Part shown: piece after piece, positions 46,301-59,900 of the stretch
Numbering within the stretch: the first letter of the stretch is position 1
How the letters are laid out: every line of letters starts with the position of its first letter
Made by a program: the position numbers and the translations under genes
Assembly: GCA_963170055.1 (NCBI GenBank)
Contig: CAUJGJ010000030.1
Coordinates: forward strand, 62,001 to 126,000
Length of the DNA stretch: 64,000 bases
Direction of reading: 5' to 3'
Source: Halisarca cf. caerulea
Lineage: Eukaryota > Porifera > Demospongiae > Chondrillida > Halisarcidae
The notes under the pieces: model-generated
Database searches by the model: none
Told to the model about the DNA's origin: nothing
What the model saw: the letters and a program-made list of their open reading frames with translations, nothing else

Positions 46301-49300
46301 GGAACTGGATGATTCTCGGTGTCTTTCAGCACTACATACCCTGTATTCTATTACACTTTCACAAGCTGGTATGTGTGCTTGTCATCGTTTTGTATGTTAG
46401 CTGTGCAGTTACTGTGTTAATCTTTTTTTTTGCTGTTACTTCATAGGGAGGCACTGTGTAGCCTCTGTGATGTCTATAGAAGGATACTCTTCCATTTTGA
46501 TGCCTTTCATAGAACCAACAGGTACACAATGGCTTCTGCTGTCTCTGGATCTACTGTACTAACCTTCCTTATGTTAAACCCATACACATACGAACGTAGC
46601 TAGTACTTTATGCTGGCTATACCTTGGTTTTTGTGTTTGTAGATTTGTACAGTATAGGCAGAAGGGTTTTGTATATGCATGGATGTTTTGTTTGTATTAT
46701 ATGCTTTCACGTTTGTACACATTGCACGTTATGCCTATTATGTTTATACAGTAGATGTACAGTACATGTAGTTATGTTTTTATACATTTGATATGCTATT
46801 TTTGTTAGGTGAAGCTGGTCATGACTTAAAGTTGCAAAAGCAGTTTCTGTCGACTCGCTATGTCTTACTGCTGCTTCTTCAACTTGTGCAAGGTACATCT
46901 CAATACCAGTGTTTCCCTCAGTGTTTTATCATGACCTTTTCTTATTTTCCTTGGTTAAATTTTCCAGTTCAGTTAAATTACTTTAGTGCGTGTCAGGCTC
47001 TGATGGAATTGAAATCAAATACATACCACCACCAATTCTTTTATATGACTACCACCTTATAAGGGCAAATCTGTGATCTATATAGGTTTATTGTTTGAGT
47101 GTTTCCTATATGTGCTTATGTATGTCTTAGTCTATGTTTTTCCTTTGCATATCTATTCTCTATATTGCAGAAAGTAATATTCCACCTTTCTTCATCAAGC
47201 ACACCAATGAAATCATCACAGTGGGACAGTTTTTTAAGGGTTTGTGTGATTTACATGTACTGTACATTAATATCAGTGTTAAAAAGATAAGGAACCATTG
47301 GTGGAATGGCAAATGTCCTAGAACTAACTTTTGGGTCAGACAATTTCAAGCTTGCTGACATTTTTTGGAAAAGTGTATAAGTGATGGACAGATGACACAG
47401 CAATGCATTAGTTTTATGAAAACATTTTTCATATAGTTATTGTTGCTAGGTAATTATAGCAAATTTTATGTAGAAAACCGGTCAATTGTAATCCCCAGGG
47501 AATTAATGAAATGCTTCCATTATTTTTTCATTGTCTTGAATAAAGTTTGATTAGGCACTATACAATTCTTGATTGTTGGGTCTCTGCCAAATGTCCAACC
47601 TGAATATTTTTGGGTTGGGCAGAATTGTCAGGCAATGGTTGATTGCCGCATTACTTCTAACACTGCTTTGAATGTAATTCAAACACCCTCCACCTCAGAC
47701 AACCCAAGCTCATCTCTGTCAAGTATACATAAGTGGACAGTACCACTCAATTTTCTGGTTCAGCATCACAGCAACCCACAGCTGGCTATTACACCTCTAA
47801 TGGAATTCATAATGGAGTAAGCACATACAGTGCATCGATTGTATTGTTAATTGCATGTGATCCTTCTGTATATACAGTACTGACTGAAGGTAATAACACC
47901 GTCCACTCGCGAGTATGTCGCGTGTGCTTACTGTCACCCTTGTGGTCATCGCGAGGCCTGGCGAGGCCTCGCGGTATTATAAACACATTCCATACTGTTC
48001 CCTTCATATGAGTAAAGGTTACGCAACCATAAAATGTCGTCGAGCAGGAAAGCGCTATACTGCTGTGCGAATGGCCCTAGGTTCTTCATGTATACTTCGA
48101 AGCGTATAATATTATGTTCGTATTCGTTGTTTTCGGCTATTCGGGCGTGACATATTCTAAAAGTTAAAGTTCAGCCGAAGAATAAGTGCGGTTTAGCGTA
48201 GGTGTTAATAAGTCGGAATTGCTCCATTCTCGCTGAACGTGTTAGTTTTATTCTTGTCGATCTGAAGTGAAGTTCTCTATCTACTAATTCGAGATGCCCA
48301 AGCGACTGTCAGCTTACAGTAGGAAGCGGATAATCTCTCTCACCAAACAAGGCAAGAGCGCGGTGGAAGTAGTTGCGATCCTGCGAGAAGAAGGCGTAGC
48401 AACGACAGCCAAGACTGTGAGAAAGTGGTCACACCGCTGGAATTCCAGCCTTGGACTTGAAGATCACCATAGAAGTGGAAGAAAGTCGAGGATAACTGGC
48501 GAAATATCTTTTTTTGTAGAGGAGCAGCTGATTAAAGACGACGAGATTTCATCGAGGGAGTTAGCATATCTTGTGCATAAACAATTTGATACAAAGGTTT
48601 CCCCTTCAGCCTTGAGAATTCATATGAGGAATAAACTGCAATGGACTGTTGTGAAAACACGCTTTGGACCGATGATATCTGAAAAGAACAAGGAGAAGAG
48701 AGTGTTATTCGCCCAAGATTGTGTAGCAAAAGGAGACACATTCGATGACGTCATCTGGACTGACGAAAGCACTGTTCAGCTTACTAGACATGCACAGAAC
48801 ATGAGAGTAAAAGTTGGGAAAGAAAGAATTTTGAAGCCAGCTGCCAAGCATGCAGTAAAAGTCAATGTTTGGGCAGGTATCTCCAAAAGAGGGGCTACAA
48901 AGATTTGCATATTTGATACCATAATGGATTCCGACCTATACATTGATATTTTGCGTCACCATCTTGTGCCATTTCTAGAGACGTTTGAAGAAGGATACAG
49001 GTTCATGCAAGATAATGACCCAAAGCATACCTCTCGAAAATCTAGGGAATTCTATGAAAGCGAAGGTATCAATTGGTGGAAGACTCCAGCCAGTAGTGCG
49101 GACTTGAATCCGATTGAAAGAGTGTGGCATGAGATGAAGCACTATTTGGCCAGATATGTGAAACCACTGAATAAATCAGAACTGGTAAAGGGAATACAGC
49201 AGTTTTGGCGTCAACGCATGACAAAATCAAGATGCCAACGTTACATCCAACATGTCCACGTTGTTCTTCCCAAAATAATTGAAAAGAAGGGAGGAATCAC

Positions 49301-50767
49301 AGGAGAATAGATATGATATACAGTATAGCTACTCATGCACTGACAATATTTACTGTCTTCTATCATTTTTCATCATCACACCTGAATATAATATTTTATT
49401 CCTTTTTAAATTAATATATATTAGTTAATGGTGCTGTACAATATATAGTAATGTATATAAGTGTCAATAATAAATAGCTGATATAGACTGTAAGCCTGTA
49501 CAGTATAAGAAACATCAAAGTCATTACTGTAATCAATATTTTTTGACATGTCGTTTCAATCTTCGACAGCTTTCATTGATAGCCACTTTGTATCTTTTCC
49601 ATGTGCTTTCATCAGTTTCACCAGGCTTGATGGGATACACAGAATACACACATTCTTTAATGGCCGACATTCTCTTCGGTGATAGCATCCTTTTTCCACA
49701 ATCTCCTGTACAGTTGGACTGGCTCATCTCTGCCTTTGTGTAGCACTTTCGCACTAGCAACACTGCAAAATTGACCTCCGAGGAAGCTTTTCTGTAACAT
49801 TCATCTTTTACAGATTGCTTAATGCGTTTCGGACTATCTGGGCCTCCACTTTCCAGAATGTTTTCCAAATTAAGTTCTTCCTCCATAACTTCATGGTCAC
49901 TTGACTGTGGAACTGCCAAACTGTATCTGTTGGGGGTACTGTGTTGTGTGCAGATGTTAGAGGGACAGTGTGGGCTGCTATGATCACGAGGGACAGGTGA
50001 CATAATATGGTGATTGTGAGGAAAAGGCCTGTCATAAGCATAAAGTATGGGTGAAAAAGGAGGTCTATCATATGAATGTGCATGACATACATGGGTATAA
50101 GGAGACCCATCCCAGGGATAAGAATGAATGTAAGGATAAGGAGCTAGTGGACCACCGTAAGGACGAGCATAATGTGGATGAGGGTATGGAGACCATTCAC
50201 AGTGATATGGATGGCTTGTTTGTTCTGGTGATCTGGTCCATTGGCAGTATGATGGTCTGATTGGCTGGCGATATGGCGATCTCATCTGTTGCCGATATGG
50301 TGATCTCATCTGTTGCCGATATGGTGATCTCATCTGTTGCCGATATGGTGATCTCATCTGTTGTCGATTTGGTAATCCGCTCTGTTCACGATATGGTGAT
50401 CTCATCTGTTGTCGATTTGGTAATCCGCTCTGTTCACGATATGGACTCGCTTCGATTTGCTCAGGGTTATGCACAAAGCTGTCTTCATTCCTCAATCCCA
50501 CAATGGTGCCTTCAGACATTTGTGATACCTCGCAGATGTTCTGCGAGGTTTCAAATCTGGCCACTGGTAGGTTTTCCCCTTCTTGGTAAGGGATTTCCTC
50601 AGAGACCATTACATCATCTGGTGCTTGATTCTCAGCATCAACATTGCTTTCTTCACAGCTACTGACATTGGGTGAACCCGAAGCTAACCATGCAGTCCCT
50701 CCCTCAGTTGCTTTCCGTTTCTAACAAAGATCAGAAAAAAAATTAATAAAGAAATTGTATGACTGTG

Positions 50768-50839
<72 letters not shown>

Positions 50840-50881
50840 GTGTATGCAGATATGTATGTATGTATGTATGCATGCATGCAT

Positions 50882-50938
<57 letters not shown>

Positions 50939-53900
50939 CATATCCGGTATTTTTTTTACTTTTCATGGTAATACTGTAGAACCTAGCTTATCCAACCCTC
51001 AAAGTAATGGCACCTCAATTAACCAGGCAATGTTTCATGAATGCATCTATAATCAGTGCTAATGTGAAGTACATTATTGGTCTATAGCTGCATCTTGTGA
51101 TGTATATGTGTGTAAAATCAGGTAAAACAACTGGTAGAAAGCATCCACTCAATCTTGTCATTTCTTAAAGGAAATTGAAGAATAACAAGGAAATGCAATG
51201 TGGAATGTTTCAGTCTACAGAGTACTGCAGGATTCATACTTAGGGGCACTCCTTGGTCCCAAACTGCCTGATAATCAAGGTTCTACTGTGATTGTATTAG
51301 TAACAATATTTGTAGTGTGTATAGTCACATTATGATAACATTATGCTAACTATTAACCAAATTTATACATGAATTTTTTATCAGCAAAATGGCCGTCTGT
51401 ACAATGACATCGGTTTTGTTTAGAAAGTAATAATTACCCTATTCTGATTTGCGAGCACTTAATGGGTTAAGTCTTAACATGAGTATGAAAAGGTATTCGG
51501 ATATATCTACACGTGAAAACATGTTCAATTGAAACCATTGCATGCATACGCAGAAAAAAAACAACTAAACAGCTTCGTACCGTTTGTTTCTGCTTCTTCG
51601 TACAATCCTTTTTCTGCTTCTTCGTACTATCCTTTTTCTGCTTCTTTGTATCTTTTCTTTTTCGTACCTTCTTCGCGGGTGGTTTCCAATCCAGTAAATC
51701 TTTCACAATCCCACGGAAAAGTCTTCCACGATGTCTCATTCGGACAACTGCACCGACAGAGATGTCCTGCGGGTCCTCTATAGCGAGGTGCTTCACGTTG
51801 ACCCTGTTCTCGTCCGAATCGCCTTTCTCCTTATCTATCCATTCAATCAGAACGTAATTCTTCCCCATCGTGCAATCGCAGTTACTTCCAATGGCACCTA
51901 AGTGGAACTTTTTAAATTTAATATACGCTATTCGAGCACAATATTCTAGTCGAATTGTGGAATTCTTCGCCATGGGTGCTAACGGTGATAATCGTCGCCA
52001 CCAAAGGTGATAACAAGTGCGAGGCCTTGCGAGCACCTTCGAGGTGCGTACAGCCCTCACGGATCGCTCGCTGTTCCCACGCGAGAATAGGTACCATTAC
52101 CTTCAGTCAGTACTGTACAGTATAGTTGCTTCACTTCGCCTGTTTGGTTGTTTGAGTGTTAACTGTTACTTTACTGCATTCTTAATTCAGAGAATCATCG
52201 CAGCAAGGAAGTTTCAAATCATCGAAAAGCATGCAGCCTCTACTCATGGCTCTTAAGCTCACTTGGTTTCTTGTCTCTTCTGCACAGCACAAACAAAAAC
52301 AAGGTCCTTGTTAATTGGATTGCATCTGTTGTAAACAGTGCTGTTTTGAGTTGGAATTCTCTTTTTCATTGTAATCAGATCCAAGTGGAATAAGGGCATT
52401 GCAGTCAGTTTTAGAATTAGTATCTTGCGATGGTTTAGAGCGACTAGTGACTCTTTTGCAGGTGTGTGCATTGGAAGTAGCCAGTATATTTTATATTGTT
52501 GAATGGATGGATGTAGAGGCATACATTGTGTACAATAGAACCTCTTATAGTGGACTTCACTAAGACAATGACACACTACATTAAGCCGCTCTACACTGCA
52601 CGTGATAAGGGTCTGAAAGTATGTCCTCCATGTAGTTCTGGTGCATTTTCCACCTTCAAAACTAGACAACCTGCTTACAAGAGATGAAGCAGCTGAATGT
52701 TTGATGTAACAAAGTGCTCCATATCTGGCTGGAATTTCACTGTATGTACAGTACTTTAATGTAATACTAATGTGATCTCAAAATTAATTACGTAATACTG
52801 ACATATACAATCATGCAACATGATAGAAAGAGAGTGAGGACTGAAATTGAATGAATAAATGATCAGTATATTAGCAACTCATTGTTCTGTTTGTAGTTTT
52901 TTTTCACTTTTTTACTCTATATCTTCGATAGAAAGCTGTTGATACGTGGATGCCATTTTGGAGACACCATCTAGTGCCTACAGTATCCAGCCAGCGTTGC
53001 TTGGTAGCTACTGTGACTCTTAATCTTAGCTTGCTCAAGGCCATTTATTTGGAATTTACCAAAGATAGTACTTTTCAGGTACTGTTGGCATGTGTGCAGA
53101 GTCAAACCATAATACACACTTATCATTTTGCATTCTGTGTACTAAATATACAACATATAGTATATATATATAGTATGTACCTTCTGCAAACACTACATGT
53201 GTTCATGGAGGTACAGTCGCACCTGGTTTTCTGACTCTAGGTTTTCTGAAAACCTCTCTTATCTGACTCTTTGTGGTGAATCCTCATCGCTAAGTCCTGT
53301 ACAATTTTGCCTGATTCATCCAACACCTGGCATATCAGACACATTTTACAAGGGAGAAACATGGTCGTATAAACCAGTTCCCACTGTATATACTTATATG
53401 TATGCATGCTTTTATGTACAGGGTTTTAGCTAAAGCAGGGTAGCAGAGTGGTACCACCCTGCTTTCATTTTCCCACCCTGTAAGGAATTGACTGCCCATT
53501 TTACTGTGATATTGTTTAATATTGTTAGCCACCTGCTTGAAATCATGGGGATTATGAGTACAAGGGCAGAAATTAGTTAATTTTGCTTTACACTGACTTG
53601 GATAAAAATATTGTGGCAGATTGTAATAAGAATTCAGTGTACTACAATCACTGACTGATGCTATACCCCCTGTTATCCTGACTAGAACACTGATGTATGT
53701 ACAGTACATGTGGAATTCATATGCTGAAAATAATCTATTCTATTTATTGGTTTACAGCTTTTGAACTCCAACTTGTTGAAAACTCTATTTTCTTTGCATA
53801 TGGTGTTTTGTATCTCGCCTGTTGCTCGAGTATTCTCTCAAGTTTCTGATGAAATTGAGGTATTGGTAGTGGATATTTTGTCGCTGTATTCATGCAGTGT

Positions 53901-56900
53901 GCAGGAAACTACATCTGAGGATAAAGGCATGTATTTTGTGTATTCTGTGAAGCTATACAATAAGTTAGCACAACAGTACATATATTTCTCTTTTCTAGAA
54001 TATGCACAAGACTCTTGGAATATGCTATTGAGAGAGCTTATTTGCATTCACATGCCATCCTCTCCTCAGAGTACCCTCAATGGACTAAGTCTTCTATCAC
54101 AACTTCTGCCACTGCCACTCCCAATTGAAATGCCCAAGGTAAGAATTGGTGTCATTTCCTATCACGCTATGCTCTTGGCAAACTGGTATTTACGGAAAAT
54201 ATTTGCTTCTTGGACTACAGGGTGTTTTTGCAGGTGAAATCTGTGAATTACACGCCAGCAGACACAAATGGGAAGTTCATCTGAAACCATTCCTTGATGA
54301 CTTATTCACTATTTTGAAGTACTATATGGGTAAGCCATGTCATTACAGTAACTACTATAACTATGGTCTTCAGATGTGTACACATTCACTCCCACCTACT
54401 GTACTTTACAGGATCATGTTCTCCAGAACTTCATTTCATTGTTAGAGAGGTAATGGTGAAGTTGGCTGATTTGTCATCTGCTTTGGCTTTATCAATGAGC
54501 AAGTACGTACGTAATTACTGTTTGATGGTGCACATACTTTGTATACAATAAGTAGAGCTGATGTGACACTCCTTCATTGTGATCCTTTGAAGTTGTATCT
54601 TGGGAGTCCTGTCTGAATCTCTTGCTGACACCCAATCAAATAGTGAAAATGCCTTGTAAGTTGGTTGTTTATATTTTTCAGTACATTATGTTCAAGTATC
54701 ACATAAATTGAGACTATTTTTTAGTGATTTCAGTGGATCTGACCTATGATCTGAAACAATAACCATTCAACACATGTGCATATGCATGTATCTGCATATG
54801 CCTCAAATATACTTGTGTGTGCACTCTAGCAGAGTACAGCACTTGTTAACCAAAAGATCTGATTTTATCTGTATCCATAGTTGTTTTAGTGTGAAATACT
54901 TTCTAGTCAGAAGTTACTAATTCTGCTTTGCTATATCGGCACATTTTATAGTAAATGCGTTCTTTGCTTTCCATAATTCATGCTTTTCTACTGCTGTGCA
55001 CTTCAGGTCAAAGCAGACTACAATCCAGGTATTGTCAACCCTAACAGTTGTTGTTCAACAACCTAGTATGAAGCAGGCACTGTGTGAGGCATTGTACTTC
55101 AAGTAAGCCAATGTGTCAAGGAACTTGTGTTTTGTCTGTAATGAGCATGTTTAGTAATAGACAATGTATTGTCTGGATTTGCTGGAAAGTCCTGCACATG
55201 TACACATGTACGTATGTTGTAATTATTATGAAATTTGAAAAATAATATTGTCTTTGTAATATATTTTTTGTGTATATTGAGTTATATACTTATAGCTATT
55301 TATATTGCTAATCAGTATACTGTTATTATAATAAACGTCTGATAATAGTTACGCCAACCCAAGAGCTAAAAACGTTTTCTCTCCAAACCTTTGACACCCC
55401 TAACTTTTGACAGGCTTAATTCTCTGATTTATTTATTTTCTATCTATGTCAAATTTCCATCCATTCTTACCGCCACACAACCCTACTTATCATCAGGTAC
55501 CAGAAGAAATCTAATTATTGGTCATCTTCCCGCATCTTTCTGAATTTGCTCACAATGATCACCTACAACAGGTCAATTTTGTTCGTGTAGACATCGAGCA
55601 AACAATTTTGGTAAATCCTCAACAGTGGAACCTATGCCGTAGGACACTCCATGGGTAGTAAAGCGTGTGTCAGAGTACAGAGGTTGTTGGATTATCAAGT
55701 TGCTTTTATTACGGTCTACTACGGTATATGGCCGTGACTCAGAAGACATATTCGGATTACAAAGAATGTTGGATTATGGAGCCGTTGGATTACAGAAGTT
55801 CCATTGTACTATTCTAATAGGAATACAAATTTTAGTGCACTATTGGTGTTGAGTTGTTAGAGAGAATACAATGGTCACAAGTTTGTTGTATGCAGTATAT
55901 ATGTACGCACATACTACACTGTATGGTGAGTAGGTATACCTGTAACATTGTCATTTCTCTTGTGTAGGCAGTCAAAGTTTGGACACATCCTTGCCTCTCT
56001 TCTTAAATTTTTGAAATTTAATGATCTTCCCAATGCGGAAAATGTGAAGATTTACATAATTGTTCGTAAATTGCACATTTGCTATTATTCTGTTTCTATT
56101 GTCCTGTCATTTGTTTGTTTTTTGTATTTTGTAGAGTTTCCTTAACACCCTTTGTGACATGAATGTGGCATTTCAACTGGACTCAGCTGCTTTGTCTGCT
56201 CAAACTGTTGCCAACAATGTACCTCCTCAGAATTGGCTGTTTCTTATTGTAGAAAGTGCATGGTCGCTTATGAGTGACTTGCATCAACCCTTTACTGTTA
56301 CCGTATGTGCCCTTAAACTCCTTACCAGTACCGCAGAATATGACCAAGGCATTGCTACTTTGGAAAGGTATGTAATTTGCAATGTAATTGGTTGTACTCT
56401 TGCTCAGCATTTTGTTCTTTTTTGATTAGTGTTCTAAAGGATGACTGTTTAAAATTCCAGCTATTTGTGGAGCATTTAATATCTAATTTACAGTAAGTTA
56501 TCAGAAACTCTAACTTTGACAGTTTAGTGTCATTTAGGATAATGGTTCTACAATGTGTTCAGTGTATTGTACTGCTGATGCTTTTCTCTGTACCCTGTAG
56601 AGCTGGAGGTGATACTATCAAAGATGTCTATCAATGTACATCATTTTTCCTGCAATTTCTACTTTCTTTGCTATTTGACATTGATTCTAAACGTACTCAG
56701 CTGCATAATGCTAGCCTTTCATCAAATGTGCCATCTACAAAATTGGATGGTGATACTCATGCAGATACCAATGGTTCTTTTTCAGAAGATATTACAAGTC
56801 GTGAGCTTCAGGAGCAGTATGTTAAACTTGAAGAGCTGAAACAAATTCGAAGTCTTACTATTTCAGCTGCTTGGATACGTGATGCTCTAATGCCTTCAGA

Positions 56901-59900
56901 TGATAAAAATTTCCTCCAGGATTTAAGTGTTAGCGTAAAGGTAATGCTATTGATCCTCATTCCCATTTTCTTGCTTGTTGGCTGTACAAGCCCACTGTAT
57001 GCGTGTTCCACTATGTTGTCATTTTTTGTGCTACTAATAGTATCTAATGGAAGTTCATTCTTCTTTCTAACACCTATTTACTTGTCTTTTGATTAAGGTA
57101 GTGTTTGGTAACACTCCCTTGTTGATCATTCACAGGAGCACTGCGAGGATAAGCAGGAATTGTCTGAGTTTGTGCAAAGTGTTGAAGAGTTTGTAAAGTC
57201 TTTGTCAGCTACAATAGAGGAACGTGCCAGTAAGAGATGTTACTTTAAGACTTATAGTATAAGTGTGAGATGTGAGATGGATTTCCTAAGTTAGTGAAAA
57301 GTATGTACACACCTTGAAATGGTGTCACATGATGAGTTATGGTGAGATTAATATGGAATCATGAAGTGTGGTGTACATACCTACAGTATTTCTCATCTCT
57401 TCCTTGCAAGTTTCAGAACATAACAACCATTTACTTTGCTGAGACAATATAATACAGTCAATCGTATGGTGATTGCACAATCATAGGAAATGTAGTGTTC
57501 GAGTGACCAGTTGGTTCGTATCAGACCAAGAAAATGTGATAAACATTGTGTAGCTACTGATTTTTCAGGTGTACCTGACAAGATAAAGGCAAAATCGATC
57601 CTTTAGAGCCTCAATCCTAATTTAAGGATGGTTTACCATACTACAGTATACATACATGCATTTATTACGTGAAGCATGATAGATTGCCCAATGCTTAAAT
57701 ATCAAACCTTGGCTCTATATCAACCAATGTGATTTTTGGTTTTTTTCACCGTTTGCTTGTGTGTGTGTGTGTGTGTGTGTGTGTGCAAGAAAGATCTTTT
57801 TGTGTGAAAGTAGTATGACTTTGCCTTGATTGTATAGCCCCACCAACTGCAGGCATGGTACTGTAGTGTCCCTTATTCTCTGGAGTCTAAATGTTCCGGA
57901 ATCGAGTTCTGGGATGTCAGTTGGTGGTTATGTGATAGTTTAAGAACATCTTGAGTTATTTTGCAGTTTGACTACCTTATGGCGGGTACTTTTCGATGGG
58001 TAAATAATTTATGGTTTTCATAGTTGGGAAGGGGACCAGGAAATATTTTTTTATGATACTGCAAGTATACTGAGTTATAAGTTACTAAGTTACTAAGTTG
58101 CGAAGTTATACTGCAAGTATGCGGTATATACAAAGACCATGTCCACACATGTGGCTCTTTGTGCTGCATATGGTACGGATCTACAAAGGAATTGACAATT
58201 TCTCGACCTTAGTATAACCTTATTGAAGAACTTTAAGAAGGGCAATGGCAGTAATTTGCCTGATCCCAGTGGACCTTTAGCACAGTCAGTACTATCACCG
58301 TTGATTGTGAATGCCAACAAGGAAGTTGGCCTTATGTATTTCTGTGTAAATGTCATAAGGATTACCCGTTTGCCTTTGACATTGAAGTTTATTGCTGACT
58401 TCCACTTCCCAAACGTATGCCTTGTATCATGGCTTCAGTTTCCAAGAAACTGCATAGCCATTTTCTTGAACCATGTGGAAACAAGGAGTGTGGTTTCCTA
58501 AGTTATAATTTGTTTCCGGTGTGGACCACAAATTTTTGACCACAAATGAATATAAATTTCACCCCTTGAAAACTACTTGCTGTGTGGTATTTATTACACA
58601 CGTTTGTAATTCAATTCTATTTGATATTCCCTGCTTCTCTGATCAATTATTACAGTTTTGCCATGATTACATTTTGTATTAATGAAATGTTCATAGTTAA
58701 AGATTCCATATAACTTCCTGGAATTGTTGATTGATGTACTGTAATACCCCTGTTTCCATTTAGATACTGATATTGAACGTGTGGATCAAGACATGTCAAG
58801 TACTTTTCCTGGCAGAGCTGCAATTGAAGAACAGTTTAAGGAGCGGGCTTTTGTAGTAGAATCATCTGCTGGCATATCTAGGTACAAACCATTGCTTCTA
58901 ATATGCATGTACATAATTGACTTGTTTTCAAAATAACAGCTTTTTACTGCTCTGTTACCCAGTCTGGATCTGTGGCTGACAGGGCCTCCAGTGGATGAGA
59001 TATCTTTTTTTGATCAGTGCAAAGTAAGCTCATATCTATGGTGTTTAAAGTAGTTCCTGTGTTTGATAACACTTCTCACCTTGTTTCTATTACTCAGGTT
59101 GCAGTTGATCTAAATCAACTGGCTCAAGACTGCTGCCCCAATCTCAATGTAGAGGAAGAAATGAAGAAGCAGATGTTGGCATCACCACCTCACTCTCCAA
59201 AACACAGATTCAGGTCAGTTGGTTGTCATTCTGGAAGGTGAACCTTAAAATTATAATTGAGGTACTGTACCTGTGACTCAGGAATGACATCGATTGTCCA
59301 CCATTAAGTTAAAATATTCAGTGTTATTATAGGATTGGTGAATGATGCCTATGTTAGACTATTATTATTATTATTGTTATTATTGGATGTTGAATGAATT
59401 TTGGTCTGTCATATGCAATCCCCCCCCCCTGTTTCATTGGTTGGTTGACTAAAAAACAGACCTACGTAGGGCTAGCGTTATTTTCACCCATACTTACAAT
59501 GGCTTTAACATCCACAAAGCATGAATTTGTGTATGTGAAAGTCGTTGCAAGTAGGGGGTCACAATTTCACCGAGCAGCGTGTTGTATCCTTCCCTAATTA
59601 TGCAGATTTTGGACCGGGGGTGCATTTTTTACTAGGGGTCCATTTTCTGTGTTACAGATAGCTGATTTATTTATTGGCATTCCTATGGCAGCTTATGATA
59701 TTCACTTACAATCTATCACAGGAAACCAAAGTCCAACATGCTTGCTGAAAGGCAAAGGCTTCGAAAAGAAGGTTTGTAATTTTATACAATGTTAGTACTG
59801 TATGTAATATCTCAAATGCTTGGTTTCAATCCATAAATCCATCCGTTGATGTATGTGTGTGTAGCTTTGCTCCGCCAAGGACCCATTTCTGGTCGTGGTA

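Larger units (their letters stand above)
47875..52115. mobile_element. Two-gene Tc1/mariner-class DNA transposon (4241 bp)
   Basis: Both ends carry the 20-bp sequence CAGTACTGACTGAAGGTAAT in inverted orientation (47875-47894 and 52096-52115). They are flanked by TA at 47873-47874 and 52116-52117, the signature of Tc1/mariner insertion. Similarity continues weakly inward to CTCGCG. Inside are a DD34E transposase (48294-49310, plus) and a BEN-domain gene (51973-49533, minus), transcribed towards each other from opposite ends. The element lies in a VIRMA intron. Its length is far above the 1.3-2.4 kb usual for this class, because of the second gene and a microsatellite-bearing intron. Confidence 0.9.
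47257..52931. other. VIRMA intron 28 (5.7 kb), host of the Tc1/mariner-class transposon
   Basis: 75% of the intron is the transposon at 47875-52115. Left of it lies a coding-like but unassigned stretch (47560-47817). The remainder (52118-52931) shows only a short left-end motif of the pogo-like family (ACAATAGAACCTC near 52530). Confidence 0.8.

Noticed and set aside
47257..52931. A VIRMA exon missing across the transposon-bearing intron
   Set aside because: With the donor at 47257 the exons join in phase, and the protein aligns with the vertebrate family without a gap, so no exon needs to be sought.
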